From Bacillus vallismortis (GTDB lineage: Bacteria > Bacillota > Bacilli > Bacillales > Bacillaceae), in assembly GCF_040784915.1 (NCBI RefSeq), contig NZ_CP160797.1, positions 2,036,137 to 2,100,136 of the forward strand: a stretch of 64,000 bases of DNA, in the 5' to 3' direction. The notes beneath the pieces are model-generated. The model made no database searches. It was not told the DNA's origin and saw nothing but the letters and a program-made list of their open reading frames with translations. Of the stretch, positions 26,943 to 36,135 are shown piece by piece. Each line of letters begins with the position of its first letter. Position 1 is the stretch's first letter. A program made the position numbers and the translations under genes.

Positions 26943-27046
26943 TTGACTTCAACAATTGTTTGGTGGATAATTATGGTGTAAACATGATGTTCTTTTCCTC
27001 CTATTCAGGCTCGCACCTAAAATTCAGGGCGAGCCTGCTTTTTTTG
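26943..27046 (+). ncRNA. Candidate small RNA of about 70 nt
   Basis: TTGACT (26943-26948), a 17-base spacer and GATAAT (26966-26971) form a near-consensus sigma-A promoter. A 9-bp stem CAGGCTCGC/GCGAGCCTG (27006-27037) followed by C and seven T's is a strong terminator. The predicted transcript of about 69 nt carries TCTTTTCCTCC in a single-stranded part, complementary to Shine-Dalgarno sequences, a trait of regulatory sRNAs. It has no convincing ribosome-binding site for the short frame inside. I cannot match it to a named RNA. Confidence 0.6.
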
Positions 27047-27055
27047 ATACAATAA

Positions 27056-27084
27056 ACCCCCTCTCCATAAAGGAAGAGGGGGTT
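27056..27084 (-). terminator. Terminator after lexA
   Basis: On the minus strand AACCCCCTCTTCC pairs with GGAGAGGGGGTTT with a short loop, 27 bases beyond the lexA stop. Confidence 0.85.
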
Positions 27085-27110
27085 ATTTCATCATCTGATA
27101 GTTCAATAGA

Positions 27111-27728
27111 TTAATGGACGGTTCTGAACACGCCAATTACTTTCCCTAGAATGCTGACATTCTGTAAGATGATAGGTTCCATCGTTGGGTTTTCAGGCTG
27201 TAAGCGAATGTGAGTATCCTCTTTATAGAAACGTTTTACCGTAGCTTCATCATCTTCTGTCATCGCAACGACAATTTCCCCGTTGTTTGCTATGTTTTGC
27301 TGTTTAACGATGACATAATCTTTATCGAAAATACCAGCGTCAATCATACTGTCTCCCATAATTTCAAGCATAAACACATGCTCGTCCGGGGGAACCATAC
27401 GGTCAGGAAGCGGAAAATATTCTTCAATATTTTCTATTGCTGTAATAGGAGATCCCGCCGTGACTTTCCCGATGACCGGTACATTAACGACCTGGCTTTG
27501 CGGAATGTCTACTTCTTCATCAAGAATTTCTATCGCTCTTGGTTTTGTCGGATCTCGTCTGATCAGCCCTTTTGTTTCCAAGCGGGCCAAGTGGCCGTGG
27601 ACAGTTGAACTGGACGCAAGCCCGACAGCCTCTCCGATCTCTCTTACGGAAGGCGGATATCCTTTTGATTTAACCTCTGCTTTAATAAAACGGAGGATAT
27701 CAAGTTGCCTTTTTGATAGCTTCGTCAT
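27111..27728 (-). CDS. lexA: LexA (DinR), SOS repressor
   Basis: Represses DNA-damage genes; RecA filaments trigger its self-cleavage. The 205-residue protein has the winged helix ([21 protein letters not shown]), the cleavage site Ala91-Gly92 (KVTAGSP), and the Ser127 (GDSMIDAG) / Lys165 (ATVKRF) catalytic dyad. An in-frame ATG three codons upstream exists, but TTGAGGTG is spaced for the ATG at 27728. It faces yneA across three LexA boxes, so it represses itself and the divergent operon. Confidence 0.97.
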   Translation of the reverse strand: MTKLSKRQLDILRFIKAEVKSKGYPPSVREIGEAVGLASSSTVHGHLARLETKGLIRRDPTKPRAIEILDEEVDIPQSQVVNVPVIGKVTAGSPITAIENIEEYFPLPDRMVPPDEHVFMLEIMGDSMIDAGIFDKDYVIVKQQNIANNGEIVVAMTEDDEATVKRFYKEDTHIRLQPENPTMEPIILQNVSILGKVIGVFRTVH

Positions 27729-27786
27729 TTTTCGCACCTCAAAACGTCGATTTTAAGAAGATTATAGCATGATTTTCCTTACAGTA

Positions 27787-27800
27787 CAAACATAGGTTCG
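27787..27800. promoter_or_regulatory. LexA box 1 (lexA side)
   Basis: Reads CGAACCTATGTTTG on the minus strand, fitting CGAAC-N4-GTTYG. Nearest to lexA. Confidence 0.85.
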
Positions 27801-27809
27801 AAAAAACAA

Positions 27810-27837
27810 TTGACAGAAACGTTTGTTCGTATATACT
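27810..27837 (+). promoter_or_regulatory. yneA promoter
   Basis: TTGACA (27810-27815), a 16-base spacer and TATACT (27832-27837). LexA box 2 lies in the spacer, explaining tight SOS control. Confidence 0.8.
27816..27829. promoter_or_regulatory. LexA box 2 (in yneA promoter spacer)
   Basis: Minus strand CGAACAAACGTTTC matches CGAACRNRYGTTYC at all positions. Confidence 0.9.
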
Positions 27838-27851
27838 GAAATTATAAAAAG

Positions 27852-27865
27852 CGAACAAACATTCC
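27852..27865. promoter_or_regulatory. LexA box 3 (yneA leader)
   Basis: CGAACAAACATTCC, one mismatch from the consensus, in the yneA leader. Three such boxes are described between lexA and yneA in B. subtilis. Confidence 0.75.
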
Positions 27866-27882
27866 TGTTGGAGGTTATGATC

Positions 27883-28194
27883 ATGGGTAAAGAATCTATT
27901 ATTTTTGTCGGTCTGTTCACAGTGATTTTGAGCGCGGTAATCCTTTTGCTGTCATATACAAGCAGCGGCCAGGAGCTTAATCAGTATGTTAAAATAGAAG
28001 TCCAGCAAGGCGATACACTTTGGTCTATAGCCGGCCAGGTAGCAGATAAAAAGAAAATAAACAAAAGTGAATTTATTGAATGGGTGGCTGATAAAAATCA
28101 TCTTCAGACGTCTGATATCCAGCCGGGAGATGAATTGGTGATTCCATTGAAAAAGAAACATCAGGATGCATATGAATTGGCAACTGTAAGATAG
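27883..28194 (+). CDS. yneA: YneA, SOS cell-division inhibitor
   Basis: Membrane-anchored, LysM-carrying protein that delays division during DNA damage. It has 103 residues: a single N-terminal transmembrane helix (IIFVGLFTVILSAVILLLSY) and an extracytoplasmic LysM domain (about residues 38-88, VQQGDTLWSIAGQVAD to LQTSDIQPGDELVIP). The frame is open from 27823, but TTGGAGGTT precedes the ATG at 27883. First gene of yneA-yneB-ynzC. Confidence 0.95.
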   Translation: MGKESIIFVGLFTVILSAVILLLSYTSSGQELNQYVKIEVQQGDTLWSIAGQVADKKKINKSEFIEWVADKNHLQTSDIQPGDELVIPLKKKHQDAYELATVR

Positions 28195-29163
<969 letters not shown>

Positions 29164-29166
29164 TAG

Positions 29167-29199
29167 AAGAGGAATACGGCAATAACGTATTCCTCTTTT
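29167..29199 (+). terminator. Terminator after ynzC
   Basis: AAGAGGAATACG / CGTATTCCTCTT with a short loop and T's after, 4 bases past the stop. Confidence 0.9.
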
Positions 29200-29330
29200 G
29201 CATATACTATAGCAACACTTTCATGGGACAAATTTCAACAAGTTTCTCTCAAATTTAAGCTGAAACAGTTGAGAAAAAGTCGTCAGACATTTATGATGTA
29301 AGGGTACAACACATAAGGAAGGGGATTTTT

Positions 29331-31334
29331 ATGGATACAATTGAAAAGAAATCAGTTGCTACCATTCGCACACTGTCCATAGACGCTATTGAAAAAGCAA
29401 ATTCTGGTCACCCAGGGATGCCAATGGGGGCAGCTCCAATGGCATACACGCTGTGGACAAAATTTATGAACGTAAGTCCGGCAAACCCTGGCTGGTTTAA
29501 CCGTGACCGTTTTGTTTTATCTGCTGGACACGGATCAGCACTTTTATACAGCATGCTTCATTTAAGCGGGTTTGATCTTAGCATCGAAGATCTTAAGGGA
29601 TTCCGCCAGTGGGGCAGCAAAACACCTGGACATCCGGAATTCGGACATACTGCCGGTGTTGATGCGACAACAGGACCGCTTGGCCAAGGAATTGCCATGG
29701 CTGTCGGAATGGCTATCGCTGAACGCCATTTAGCGGAAACTTACAACCGCGACTCATTTAACGTGGTCGATCATTATACATACAGTATTTGCGGTGATGG
29801 TGATTTAATGGAAGGCATCTCTTCTGAAGCCGCTTCACTAGCAGGCCATCTTCAGCTTGGCCGTCTGATCGTATTATACGATTCTAATGACATCTCTCTC
29901 GATGGAGATCTCGACCGTTCGTTCTCTGAAAACGCAAAACAGCGTTTTGAAGCAATGAATTGGGAAGTTCTTTATGTTGAAGATGGAAACAACATCGAAG
30001 AATTAACAGCGGCTATCGAAAAAGCACGCCAAAATGAAAAGAAACCTACATTAATTGAAGTGAAAACAACAATTGGATTTGGTTCTCCTAACCGTGCCGG
30101 TACATCGGGTGTTCACGGTGCGCCGCTTGGTAAAGAGGAAAGCAAATTAACAAAAGAAGCTTACGCGTGGACATATGAAGAAGATTTTTACGTTCCTTCA
30201 GAAGTTTATGAGCATTTCGCTAAAGCGGTTAAAGAATCAGGCGAGAAAAAGGAAAAGGAATGGAATGCCCAATTCGCTAAATATAAAGAAGTTTATCCTG
30301 AACTCGCTGAACAGCTTGAGCTGGGAATCAAAGGAGAGCTTCCAAAGGACTGGGATCAAGAGGTTCCTGTTTATGAAAAAGGAAGCAGCCTGGCATCCCG
30401 TGCATCTTCCGGTGAAGTTCTCAACGGCCTTGCGGAAAAAATTCCTTTCTTTGTGGGAGGATCTGCTGACCTGGCGGGATCAAACAAAACGACAATTAAA
30501 AATGCCGGTGATTTTACAGCGGCTGATTACTCAGGCAAAAACTTCTGGTTCGGTGTTCGTGAATTTGCGATGGGCGCAGCCTTAAATGGTATGGCGCTTC
30601 ATGGCGGACTTCGTGTATTCGGCGGGACTTTCTTTGTCTTCTCTGACTACCTGCGTCCGGCAATACGCCTTGCAGCATTAATGGGTCTTCCTGTCACATA
30701 TGTCTTCACACATGACAGTATTGCGGTAGGTGAAGACGGTCCGACGCACGAGCCAGTTGAACAGCTTGCTTCACTCCGTGCGATGCCTAATCTTTCCTTG
30801 ATCCGTCCTGCAGACGGCAATGAGACAGCGGCAGCATGGAAGCTTGCAGTACAAAGCAATGAACAGCCAACAGCGCTTGTATTGACACGCCAAAACCTTC
30901 CTACGATCGACCAAACAGCTGAAGAAGCATTGGCAGGAGTAGAAAAAGGTGCATATGTCGTTTCTAAATCTAAAAACGAAACACCTGACGCTCTTCTCAT
31001 TGCTTCAGGCTCCGAGGTGGGTCTTGCGATTGAAGCGCAGGCTGAATTGGCAAAAGATAATATCGATGTGTCTGTTGTCAGCATGCCTTCAATGGACCGT
31101 TTTGACAAACAATCAAATGAATACAAGAACGCCGTCCTTCCTGCAGATGTGAAAAAACGTCTTGCGATTGAGATGGGCTCATCATTTGGCTGGGGCAAAT
31201 ACACAGGGCTTGAAGGAGACGTGCTCGGCATAGACCGATTCGGTGCATCCGCTCCTGGTGAAACCGTCATCAATGAATACGGCTTCTCAGTTCCAAACGT
31301 AGTGAACCGAGTAAAAGCATTACTCAATAAGTAA
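29331..31334 (+). CDS. tkt: Transketolase
   Basis: 667 residues. Thiamine-pyrophosphate enzyme that moves two-carbon units between pentose-phosphate sugars; links xylulose 5-phosphate, the product of XylB, to glycolysis. The TPP/Mg motif [32 protein letters not shown] is clear, as are the catalytic HGSALLY and the pyrimidine domain ([25 protein letters not shown]). AAGGAAGGGG precedes the ATG. Single-gene transcript by its terminator. Confidence 0.97.
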   Translation: MDTIEKKSVATIRTLSIDAIEKANSGHPGMPMGAAPMAYTLWTKFMNVSPANPGWFNRDRFVLSAGHGSALLYSMLHLSGFDLSIEDLKGFRQWGSKTPGHPEFGHTAGVDATTGPLGQGIAMAVGMAIAERHLAETYNRDSFNVVDHYTYSICGDGDLMEGISSEAASLAGHLQLGRLIVLYDSNDISLDGDLDRSFSENAKQRFEAMNWEVLYVEDGNNIEELTAAIEKARQNEKKPTLIEVKTTIGFGSPNRAGTSGVHGAPLGKEESKLTKEAYAWTYEEDFYVPSEVYEHFAKAVKESGEKKEKEWNAQFAKYKEVYPELAEQLELGIKGELPKDWDQEVPVYEKGSSLASRASSGEVLNGLAEKIPFFVGGSADLAGSNKTTIKNAGDFTAADYSGKNFWFGVREFAMGAALNGMALHGGLRVFGGTFFVFSDYLRPAIRLAALMGLPVTYVFTHDSIAVGEDGPTHEPVEQLASLRAMPNLSLIRPADGNETAAAWKLAVQSNEQPTALVLTRQNLPTIDQTAEEALAGVEKGAYVVSKSKNETPDALLIASGSEVGLAIEAQAELAKDNIDVSVVSMPSMDRFDKQSNEYKNAVLPADVKKRLAIEMGSSFGWGKYTGLEGDVLGIDRFGASAPGETVINEYGFSVPNVVNRVKALLNK

Positions 31335-31341
31335 GTCTTTC

Positions 31342-31372
31342 AAAGAGGATGAGTCAAATCATCCTCTTTTTC
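31342..31372 (+). terminator. Terminator after tkt
   Basis: AAAGAGGATGA / TCATCCTCTTT with a 5-base loop, T-rich tail. Confidence 0.88.
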
Positions 31373-31379
31373 TTGTTTA

Positions 31380-31387
31380 TCCGACAA
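31380..31387. promoter_or_regulatory. Possible Spo0A box upstream of sirA
   Basis: Minus strand TTGTCGGA matches the 0A box TTGTCGAA at seven of eight positions, about 60 bases before a TATAAT at 31441-31446 in front of sirA. sirA is a known Spo0A target; assignment of this box is inference. Confidence 0.35.
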
Positions 31388-31486
31388 AAATAGTATTGGC
31401 TGTTTAACAGTAATAGACAATTCTTTCTTTTCTTCTTTTGTATAATAGAGTGCAAATGAAATGCTGCTGAAAAAGGGGATGAAAAG

Positions 31487-31933
31487 ATGGAACGTCACTA
31501 CTATACGTACCTGATAAAAGAGGAATTTGCCAATCACTATTTCGGGCGGGAATCGGTTATGTTTGAGCTGTTTCAAGACTATCATTGGACAAGCCTGACA
31601 AAGCAGCGGTATGAAATGACAGAGAAACAGATTCAATATATTACACAGCCAATCCCGATTTTACATATGCATCAGCGATTAAAAATGAATTTACACAACA
31701 CGGATTACAGGCAGGTGGATTATATTTATAGATTAGCTTTACCGAAAGCAAAAGGCCACGCGACGTTTATGATGAAAGAGAACATGATAGAAATTGTGGC
31801 TTCGGGGAATTACGAGGCAGAAACGATATTCTTTGAAGTGTTGAGAAAAGTAAGCCCTTGCTTTCTGGCTATGGATTTCAATTCGAAGCGTTACGGCTGG
31901 CTAAATCCGGTGAAAGAAAGAAATTTTGTCTAA
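31487..31933 (+). CDS. sirA: SirA (YneE), sporulation inhibitor of DnaA
   Basis: 148-residue soluble protein that binds domain I of DnaA and blocks a new round of replication when the cell commits to sporulation. The sequence (RHYYTYLIKEEFANHYFGRE, TQPIPILHMHQRLKMNL, ATFMMKENMIEIVASG, CFLAMDFNSKRYGWLNPVKE) matches SirA. AAAAAGGGG lies before the ATG. Confidence 0.94.
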   Translation: MERHYYTYLIKEEFANHYFGRESVMFELFQDYHWTSLTKQRYEMTEKQIQYITQPIPILHMHQRLKMNLHNTDYRQVDYIYRLALPKAKGHATFMMKENMIEIVASGNYEAETIFFEVLRKVSPCFLAMDFNSKRYGWLNPVKERNFV

Positions 31934-32018
31934 AACCGAAGAAAAAGAGATGTAAATGTTGTATAATAGCTTTTGGTTTAGTACACTTTAAACTAGACAA
32001 CATGAAGGAGGAAATAAA

Positions 32019-32237
32019 ATGACTTTATGGGTTGGCATCCTAGTGGGCGTTGTTGCATTGCTCATAGGTGTTGCACTCGGGTTTTTTATTGCTCGTAAAT
32101 ATATGATGAGCTATCTTAAAAAGAATCCGCCTATTAATGAACAAATGTTACGCATGATGATGATGCAAATGGGAATGAAACCTTCTCAAAAGAAAATCAA
32201 TCAAATGATGAAAGCCATGAATAATCAAACGAAATAA
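32019..32237 (+). CDS. yneF: YneF, UPF0154 small membrane protein
   Basis: 72 residues: one N-terminal helix ([26 protein letters not shown]), then a soluble tail with the family motif [32 protein letters not shown]. Conserved in Firmicutes, function unknown. Strong AAGGAGGAAA before the ATG. Confidence 0.94.
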   Translation: MTLWVGILVGVVALLIGVALGFFIARKYMMSYLKKNPPINEQMLRMMMMQMGMKPSQKKINQMMKAMNNQTK

Positions 32238-32278
32238 TACGTAAAGATTATGATATAGAGAAACATGGTTATAAAATA

Positions 32279-32304
32279 AAAAACCCTTATACGGGTTTTT
32301 TATT
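32279..32304. terminator. Two-way terminator between yneF and ynzD
   Basis: AAAAACCC / GGGTTTTT pairing around a 5-base loop, A's left and T's right, between converging genes. Confidence 0.75.
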
Positions 32305-32310
32305 TTGCAA

Positions 32311-32484
32311 TCATTCGTCACCCGCTACTGCTCGAAGGCGCTGCTTTTGATATTGTATGAGAAGATGGTCAAGCTCCTGACTGAGCTCTATCGTACTATG
32401 AGATGTCATTCCGTTCGCCATGACAATTTGCAGCAGCTCTGCTCTTTTTTTTTCGATTTCATTTAATAGATGCTCTCTAATCAC
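32311..32484 (-). CDS. ynzD: YnzD, Spo0E-type aspartyl-phosphate phosphatase
   Basis: 57-residue helical-hairpin protein that dephosphorylates Spo0A~P and so opposes sporulation. The signature SQELDHLL (with catalytic Asp) is intact, and the spacing of the two helices is normal. An ATG six codons upstream has no ribosome-binding site; AAAGGA is placed for a GTG at 32484, giving the family length. Confidence 0.9.
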   Translation of the reverse strand: MIREHLLNEIEKKRAELLQIVMANGMTSHSTIELSQELDHLLIQYQKQRLRAVAGDE

Positions 32485-32704
32485 AGGGATGTATCCTTTC
32501 ATACATTAGATCTTCAAAGTAAATGTTTGTTTATATTATATCCATATTTATACTAATTTTCAAATGAGAAGGAGTACAATAACTCAATGTCAAATTAAAT
32601 TATATAAGTTTTTTCTGAAAATAGAAATCCTTCAAGTGAAAGTGTTAAAAAAATGAAATGATTTTGTCATTTGAAGGAATGTCAAATCGTGAAGGGATGA
32701 TGAC

Positions 32705-33412
32705 ATGGGAGACGTGAATTATTTTTTGACTTTCGGAGCGGGATTTCTATCCTTTATTTCGCCTTGCTGCCTGCCGCTTTACCCAGCTTTCTTGTCATAT
32801 ATTACAGGGGTCAGCATGGATGATGTGAAAACAGAAAAGCTGCTGCTGCAGAAAAGAAGTTTGTTTCATACTTTGTGTTTTTTGCTTGGCTTTTCAGTCA
32901 TTTTTATCGCTTTAGGTTATGGAACATCTTTTATTGGCAGCCTCTTTAGGGATTATCACGATGCGATTCGGCAAATTGGCGCGTTGCTTATTATTTTGTT
33001 CGGTTTTATTACACTTGGCGTGTTCCGGCCTGAGGCTATGATGAAAGAGCGGAGAATCCATTTTAAGCATAAACCAAGCGGGTTTTTAGGTTCCATCTTA
33101 ATCGGAATGGCATTTGCAGCGGGATGGACGCCATGTACCGGTCCGATATTAGCAGCTGTGATCTCACTCGCAAGCACAAATCCAGGCTCAGCGGTGCCGT
33201 ACATGATGTTATATGTACTCGGTTTTGCTGTTCCGTTTCTTTTATTGTCTTTTTTTATCACAAAGCTAAAGTGGATAAGAAAGAACCAGCTTTTGATCAT
33301 GAAAGCAGGCGGCATCTTGATGATTGTGATTGGTGTGCTGTTATTCTTTAATTGGATGAGCCTGATTATTATTTTACTGTCGGATCTTTTTGGAGGATTT
33401 ACTGGTTTTTAA
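32705..33412 (+). CDS. ccdA: CcdA, thiol-disulfide carrier for cytochrome c maturation
   Basis: 235-residue DsbD-type membrane protein passing electrons from cytosolic thioredoxin to extracytoplasmic thiol oxidoreductases; needed for cytochrome c and endospore functions. Six helices are visible. The two active cysteine sites are [16 protein letters not shown] and [26 protein letters not shown] precedes the ATG. Followed by yneI and yneJ as in B. subtilis. Confidence 0.95.
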   Translation: MGDVNYFLTFGAGFLSFISPCCLPLYPAFLSYITGVSMDDVKTEKLLLQKRSLFHTLCFLLGFSVIFIALGYGTSFIGSLFRDYHDAIRQIGALLIILFGFITLGVFRPEAMMKERRIHFKHKPSGFLGSILIGMAFAAGWTPCTGPILAAVISLASTNPGSAVPYMMLYVLGFAVPFLLLSFFITKLKWIRKNQLLIMKAGGILMIVIGVLLFFNWMSLIIILLSDLFGGFTGF

Positions 33413-33499
33413 CGGCAAATTACTTTCGTACTACTACTAATCCTTTTGTTTTTGGTACAATAAGACTATTATCTGTGGAAATCGATTTTGGAGGGGAAT

Positions 33500-33862
33500 A
33501 TGACAAGAGTTTTAGTTGTAGACGACGCCAAGTTCATGAGAGTGAAACTCAGAGAGATCTTGGAAGAGGCAAATTACATAATCGCAGGCGAAGCGGCGGA
33601 CGGCGAGCAAGCAGCGGACCTGTATAAAACACTGCGGCCGGACATCGTAACAATGGATATTACAATGCCAGTGAAAAACGGCATTAAGGCGCTTCGTGAT
33701 ATCCTAACCTTCGATCCTAAAGCGAAGGTCATCATGTGTACCGCAATGCGGCACCAAAGAATTGTAACAGAAGCGATTGAACTGGGGGCAAAGGACTTTA
33801 TTGTCAAACCGTTCGAGGAAACAAAAGTGCTAGAAGCTGTCAGCCGCGTGATGGGACATTAA
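33500..33862 (+). CDS. yneI: YneI (CcdB), CheY-like receiver
   Basis: 120-residue stand-alone receiver domain. Acidic pair Asp8-Asp9, phosphoacceptor Asp53 in TMDITMP, Thr81/Ser-type switch in CTAMRH, and Lys103 in IVKPFEE. No output domain. Its partner kinase is not obvious in the window. The frame starts four codons earlier at a TTG, but TTGGAGGGG fits the ATG at 33500. Confidence 0.93.
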   Translation: MTRVLVVDDAKFMRVKLREILEEANYIIAGEAADGEQAADLYKTLRPDIVTMDITMPVKNGIKALRDILTFDPKAKVIMCTAMRHQRIVTEAIELGAKDFIVKPFEETKVLEAVSRVMGH

Positions 33863-33937
33863 AGTCATTGGTTTTTTTTATTGTTTTGGAGTATAGTATA
33901 TAGTATCAACACTCCTAGAAACAAAGGAATGATAAAT

Positions 33938-34420
33938 ATGATGATTATAGTTTCATCGATTATTGCTGTGTTAATGGCTGTAGCTGTGATGGTGGTCAGA
34001 ATAAAATCTTCTGATAAGCCCGTTTCACCGAAAAAAATCATTCTTCCGCCGATTTTTATGAGTACGGGAGCGTTAATGTTTTTATTTCCGGTATTTTGGG
34101 TAACTGGTGCAGAGTTTTTAGAAGCATTCACTTTAGGCGTGATTTTCTCTATTTTTCTAATCAAAACGTCTAAATTCGAAATTAAAAATAATGAAATTTA
34201 CATGAAACGCTCTAAAGCATTTGTATTTATATTAGTCGGCCTTTTGGTGATCAGAATCGTGATGAAATCGATCTTGAGTACATCAATTGATTACGGCGCA
34301 CTGAGCGGAATGTTTTGGATTCTGGCGTTCGGTATGATTATGCCATGGAGAATCGCTATGTACTTGTCATACCGAAAACTTCATAATGAGCTGCAGTCTG
34401 CTAATATTCAAATGAATTAA
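33938..34420 (+). CDS. yneJ: YneJ (CcdC), membrane protein
   Basis: 160 residues with about five hydrophobic segments (IVSSIIAVLMAVAVMVV, MSTGALMFLFPVFWV, FTLGVIFSIFLI, AFVFILVGLLVIRIV, MFWILAFGMIMPW). It is the CcdC-like protein that follows ccdA and yneI; its role is not clear even in B. subtilis. ATGs at 33929 and 33938 are close; AAAGGA suits the latter, giving the known length. Confidence 0.9.
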   Translation: MMIIVSSIIAVLMAVAVMVVRIKSSDKPVSPKKIILPPIFMSTGALMFLFPVFWVTGAEFLEAFTLGVIFSIFLIKTSKFEIKNNEIYMKRSKAFVFILVGLLVIRIVMKSILSTSIDYGALSGMFWILAFGMIMPWRIAMYLSYRKLHNELQSANIQMN

Positions 34421-34452
34421 AAAACCTTTCCTCCTGTCAGGAAAGGTTTTTT
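34419..34452. terminator. Two-way terminator between yneJ and yneK
   Basis: AAAAAACCTTTCCT / AGGAAAGGTTTTTT with a 6-base loop between converging genes; overlaps the yneJ and yneK stop codons. Confidence 0.92.
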
Positions 34453-34879
34453 ATTTAAGAAGGGTTTGATATGGTTCGAGATCGATTTTTTTGTCTCTGA
34501 GATGTCTTTTTAAGAAGGTATGGTCTCTTTTAGGAGTTGCGAGAATATAGCCTCTGATCATAAGCTGCTGATCAATCTTTGATACCTTTTCTTTTAATGC
34601 AAGCTCACCGATTTTACCCGCGATTTTGGCTTTTGCTGCATCTCTGAACAGCTCCGGAACCGGAGATACCAATTCATTAAGGAATTGTTTGTTTTCATTG
34701 CTCCACAAATGCCTGCTCTTTTCGATATAGTAATCCTGCCAATCCAGCTCTGACCTGCCGTCTTCTTTTGGTAAACGCTTTAAAAACTTTCGAAACATAA
34801 AAAAACCGCCGATTGATAATAAGACAATCATCGTGATCACCCAAAACAGAATAAACCACAAAAACCAGCCTTCCAGCAT
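34451..34879 (-). CDS. yneK: YneK, membrane-anchored protein (DUF2621 type)
   Basis: 142 residues: an N-terminal helix (WFLWFILFWVITMIVLLSIGGFFMF) and a soluble basic domain (DWQDYYIEKSRHLW, LFRDAAKAKIAGKIGELAL, ATPKRDHTFLKRHLRDKKIDL). A TTG one codon upstream is an alternative start; AAGGGGGAA serves both. Function unknown. Confidence 0.9.
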   Translation of the reverse strand: MLEGWFLWFILFWVITMIVLLSIGGFFMFRKFLKRLPKEDGRSELDWQDYYIEKSRHLWSNENKQFLNELVSPVPELFRDAAKAKIAGKIGELALKEKVSKIDQQLMIRGYILATPKRDHTFLKRHLRDKKIDLEPYQTLLK

Positions 34880-35066
34880 CAATCATTCCCCCTTATTCTA
34901 ACCATATTGTATACGAAGAGAGATTAGAAGAACACAGTAAAAAAAGAATAGAAAAAAAGTGATAGACGTCTAGTCAAAAGAGATAGTAGATCATAATCTA
35001 TTGTATAGTGAATCTGCTATTTGGCCATGGGAGAATCACTAGAGGGCATTTGACGATAAATGGACG

Positions 35067-35108
35067 GAAAAAAGTCACTTTCATAATAGGGGATGAAAGT
35101 GACTTTTC
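35067..35108 (-). terminator. Terminator after cotM
   Basis: On the minus strand AAAAGTCACTTTCAT pairs with ATGAAAGTGACTTTT, loop about 9 bases, T-rich end. Confidence 0.85.
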
Positions 35109-35111
35109 ATT

Positions 35112-35504
35112 TTAGCTAAGAGGAAATTGAAGAGAAAAAGAAGAATCGTTTTCTGTTTCTTTATTGACGGCAACTGTGAGTAGTTGGTTTTCGCATTCGG
35201 TTTGAATGGTTTTGTCATTTAAATAAAAAGGAAGCATCATTTGTTTTTCAAAAGTCTGTCCTGACGATTTAACCGTTAAGATGAACTCGCATCCAGACAG
35301 GGTAACCGTTACTTGTGTCGGCTGTAAAAAAGTCAGATCCGCTTCAATAATATACTGCTGACTTGTTTCATATAAATCAATAGGCAATGTTTCGTCGTAC
35401 CAGGCGAAGGGATCTTCAAAGAATTGCCGAAGCCATTCATCCATACCATCGAAATCATTAGCGTCATTACGTTTAGAATGGGTCATGGAAGCATTCCTCC
35501 ACAT
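35112..35504 (-). CDS. cotM: CotM, outer spore coat protein
   Basis: 130 residues with an alpha-crystallin (Hsp20)-like beta domain (IDLYETSQQYIIEADLTFLQPTQVTVTLSG, FEKQMMLPFYLND). CotM takes part in outer-coat assembly and cross-linking. The frame is open to 35555, but AAGGTTGAT is before the ATG at 35504 and gives the known N-terminus MWRNASM. Expected sigma-K expression. Confidence 0.94.
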   Translation of the reverse strand: MWRNASMTHSKRNDANDFDGMDEWLRQFFEDPFAWYDETLPIDLYETSQQYIIEADLTFLQPTQVTVTLSGCEFILTVKSSGQTFEKQMMLPFYLNDKTIQTECENQLLTVAVNKETENDSSFSLQFPLS

Positions 35505-35555
35505 ATCAACCTTGCTTGACATCATATGCGGCGGATCAGAAATGGGTGAACGCAT

Positions 35556-35580
35556 AAAAAAACAGACACTAAGGTCTGCT
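35556..35580 (-). terminator. Terminator after sspP
   Basis: AGCAGAC / GTCTGTT on the minus strand with a 6-base loop and seven T's. Confidence 0.85.
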
Positions 35581-35584
35581 TTTC

Positions 35585-35731
35585 TTACATATCGTGGCTT
35601 GAATTGTGCTTTTGTCTTGTGTGGTTCCGGTTTTTCACTTTTTTGCTTCCGCTGAGAGGCTCCGGCTGGCCCGGGTTGTGTCCTTTAGGGGCGTTTTTAT
35701 GCATATCTTTACTAGTATTTTTATTGGTCAT
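35585..35731 (-). CDS. sspP: SspP, small acid-soluble spore protein
   Basis: 48 residues, hydrophilic and basic: [20 protein letters not shown] at the start and [13 protein letters not shown] at the end, matching SspP (formerly CotL). Minor SASP made in the forespore. A strong AAGGAGGTTC lies before the ATG. It follows sspO by 31 bases, forming the sspOP operon. Confidence 0.92.
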   Translation of the reverse strand: MTNKNTSKDMHKNAPKGHNPGQPEPLSGSKKVKNRNHTRQKHNSSHDM

Positions 35732-35762
35732 AAAATGAGAACCTCCTTAAAAGAGTTCGATG

Positions 35763-35909
35763 TTATTGATTGGTTTTTCTTTTTTTATTATTTTGGCGTT
35801 CCGCTTCAGTCAGTACAAGCTGGTCGTTTTCGATATAACCTGCGCCTTTGCCTTGGCTTTTTGCGTCATTCATGCCGTTAATGACGTGATTCGCTTTTCG
35901 TTTGACCAT
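35763..35909 (-). CDS. sspO: SspO, small acid-soluble spore protein
   Basis: 48 residues: [20 protein letters not shown] ... [19 protein letters not shown]. Matches SspO (CotK). An extra ATG directly upstream at 35912 is possible; GGAGGTGATA fits both. First gene of the sspOP pair and divergent from citB. Confidence 0.92.
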   Translation of the reverse strand: MVKRKANHVINGMNDAKSQGKGAGYIENDQLVLTEAERQNNKKRKTNQ

Positions 35910-35995
35910 CATTATCACCTCCATCATAATATGGCTTCTTTTGTTTCGTTCTATGAAAGATCATAAACAGCAATAATTACCGGTACGTTTGTCTG

Positions 35996-36010
35996 ATAAG
36001 CCGAACTTAT
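35996..36010. promoter_or_regulatory. CcpC box upstream of citB
   Basis: ATAA-N7-TTAT (ATAA at 35996, TTAT at 36007), the dyad bound by the citrate-responsive repressor CcpC in front of citB, about 125 bases before the start codon. Confidence 0.75.
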
Positions 36011-36135
36011 TGTATTTAATAAAAACATTGATATTTACTTATGTATGATTTTGCTTTAATATGAAATTGTGAGAAAATTGTGATGGGATTTATGTTCATC
36101 TGAGAATGATCTGATCTGAAGGGGGATTTTGGAGA

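Noticed and set aside
30647..31327. 226-codon minus-strand frame opposite tkt
   Set aside because: Ser/Arg/Ala-rich antisense shadow in a high-codon-bias gene, with no start signals.
33865..34164. Minus-strand frame opposite yneJ
   Set aside because: Antisense of a membrane protein, so it is hydrophobic by complement; no ribosome-binding site.
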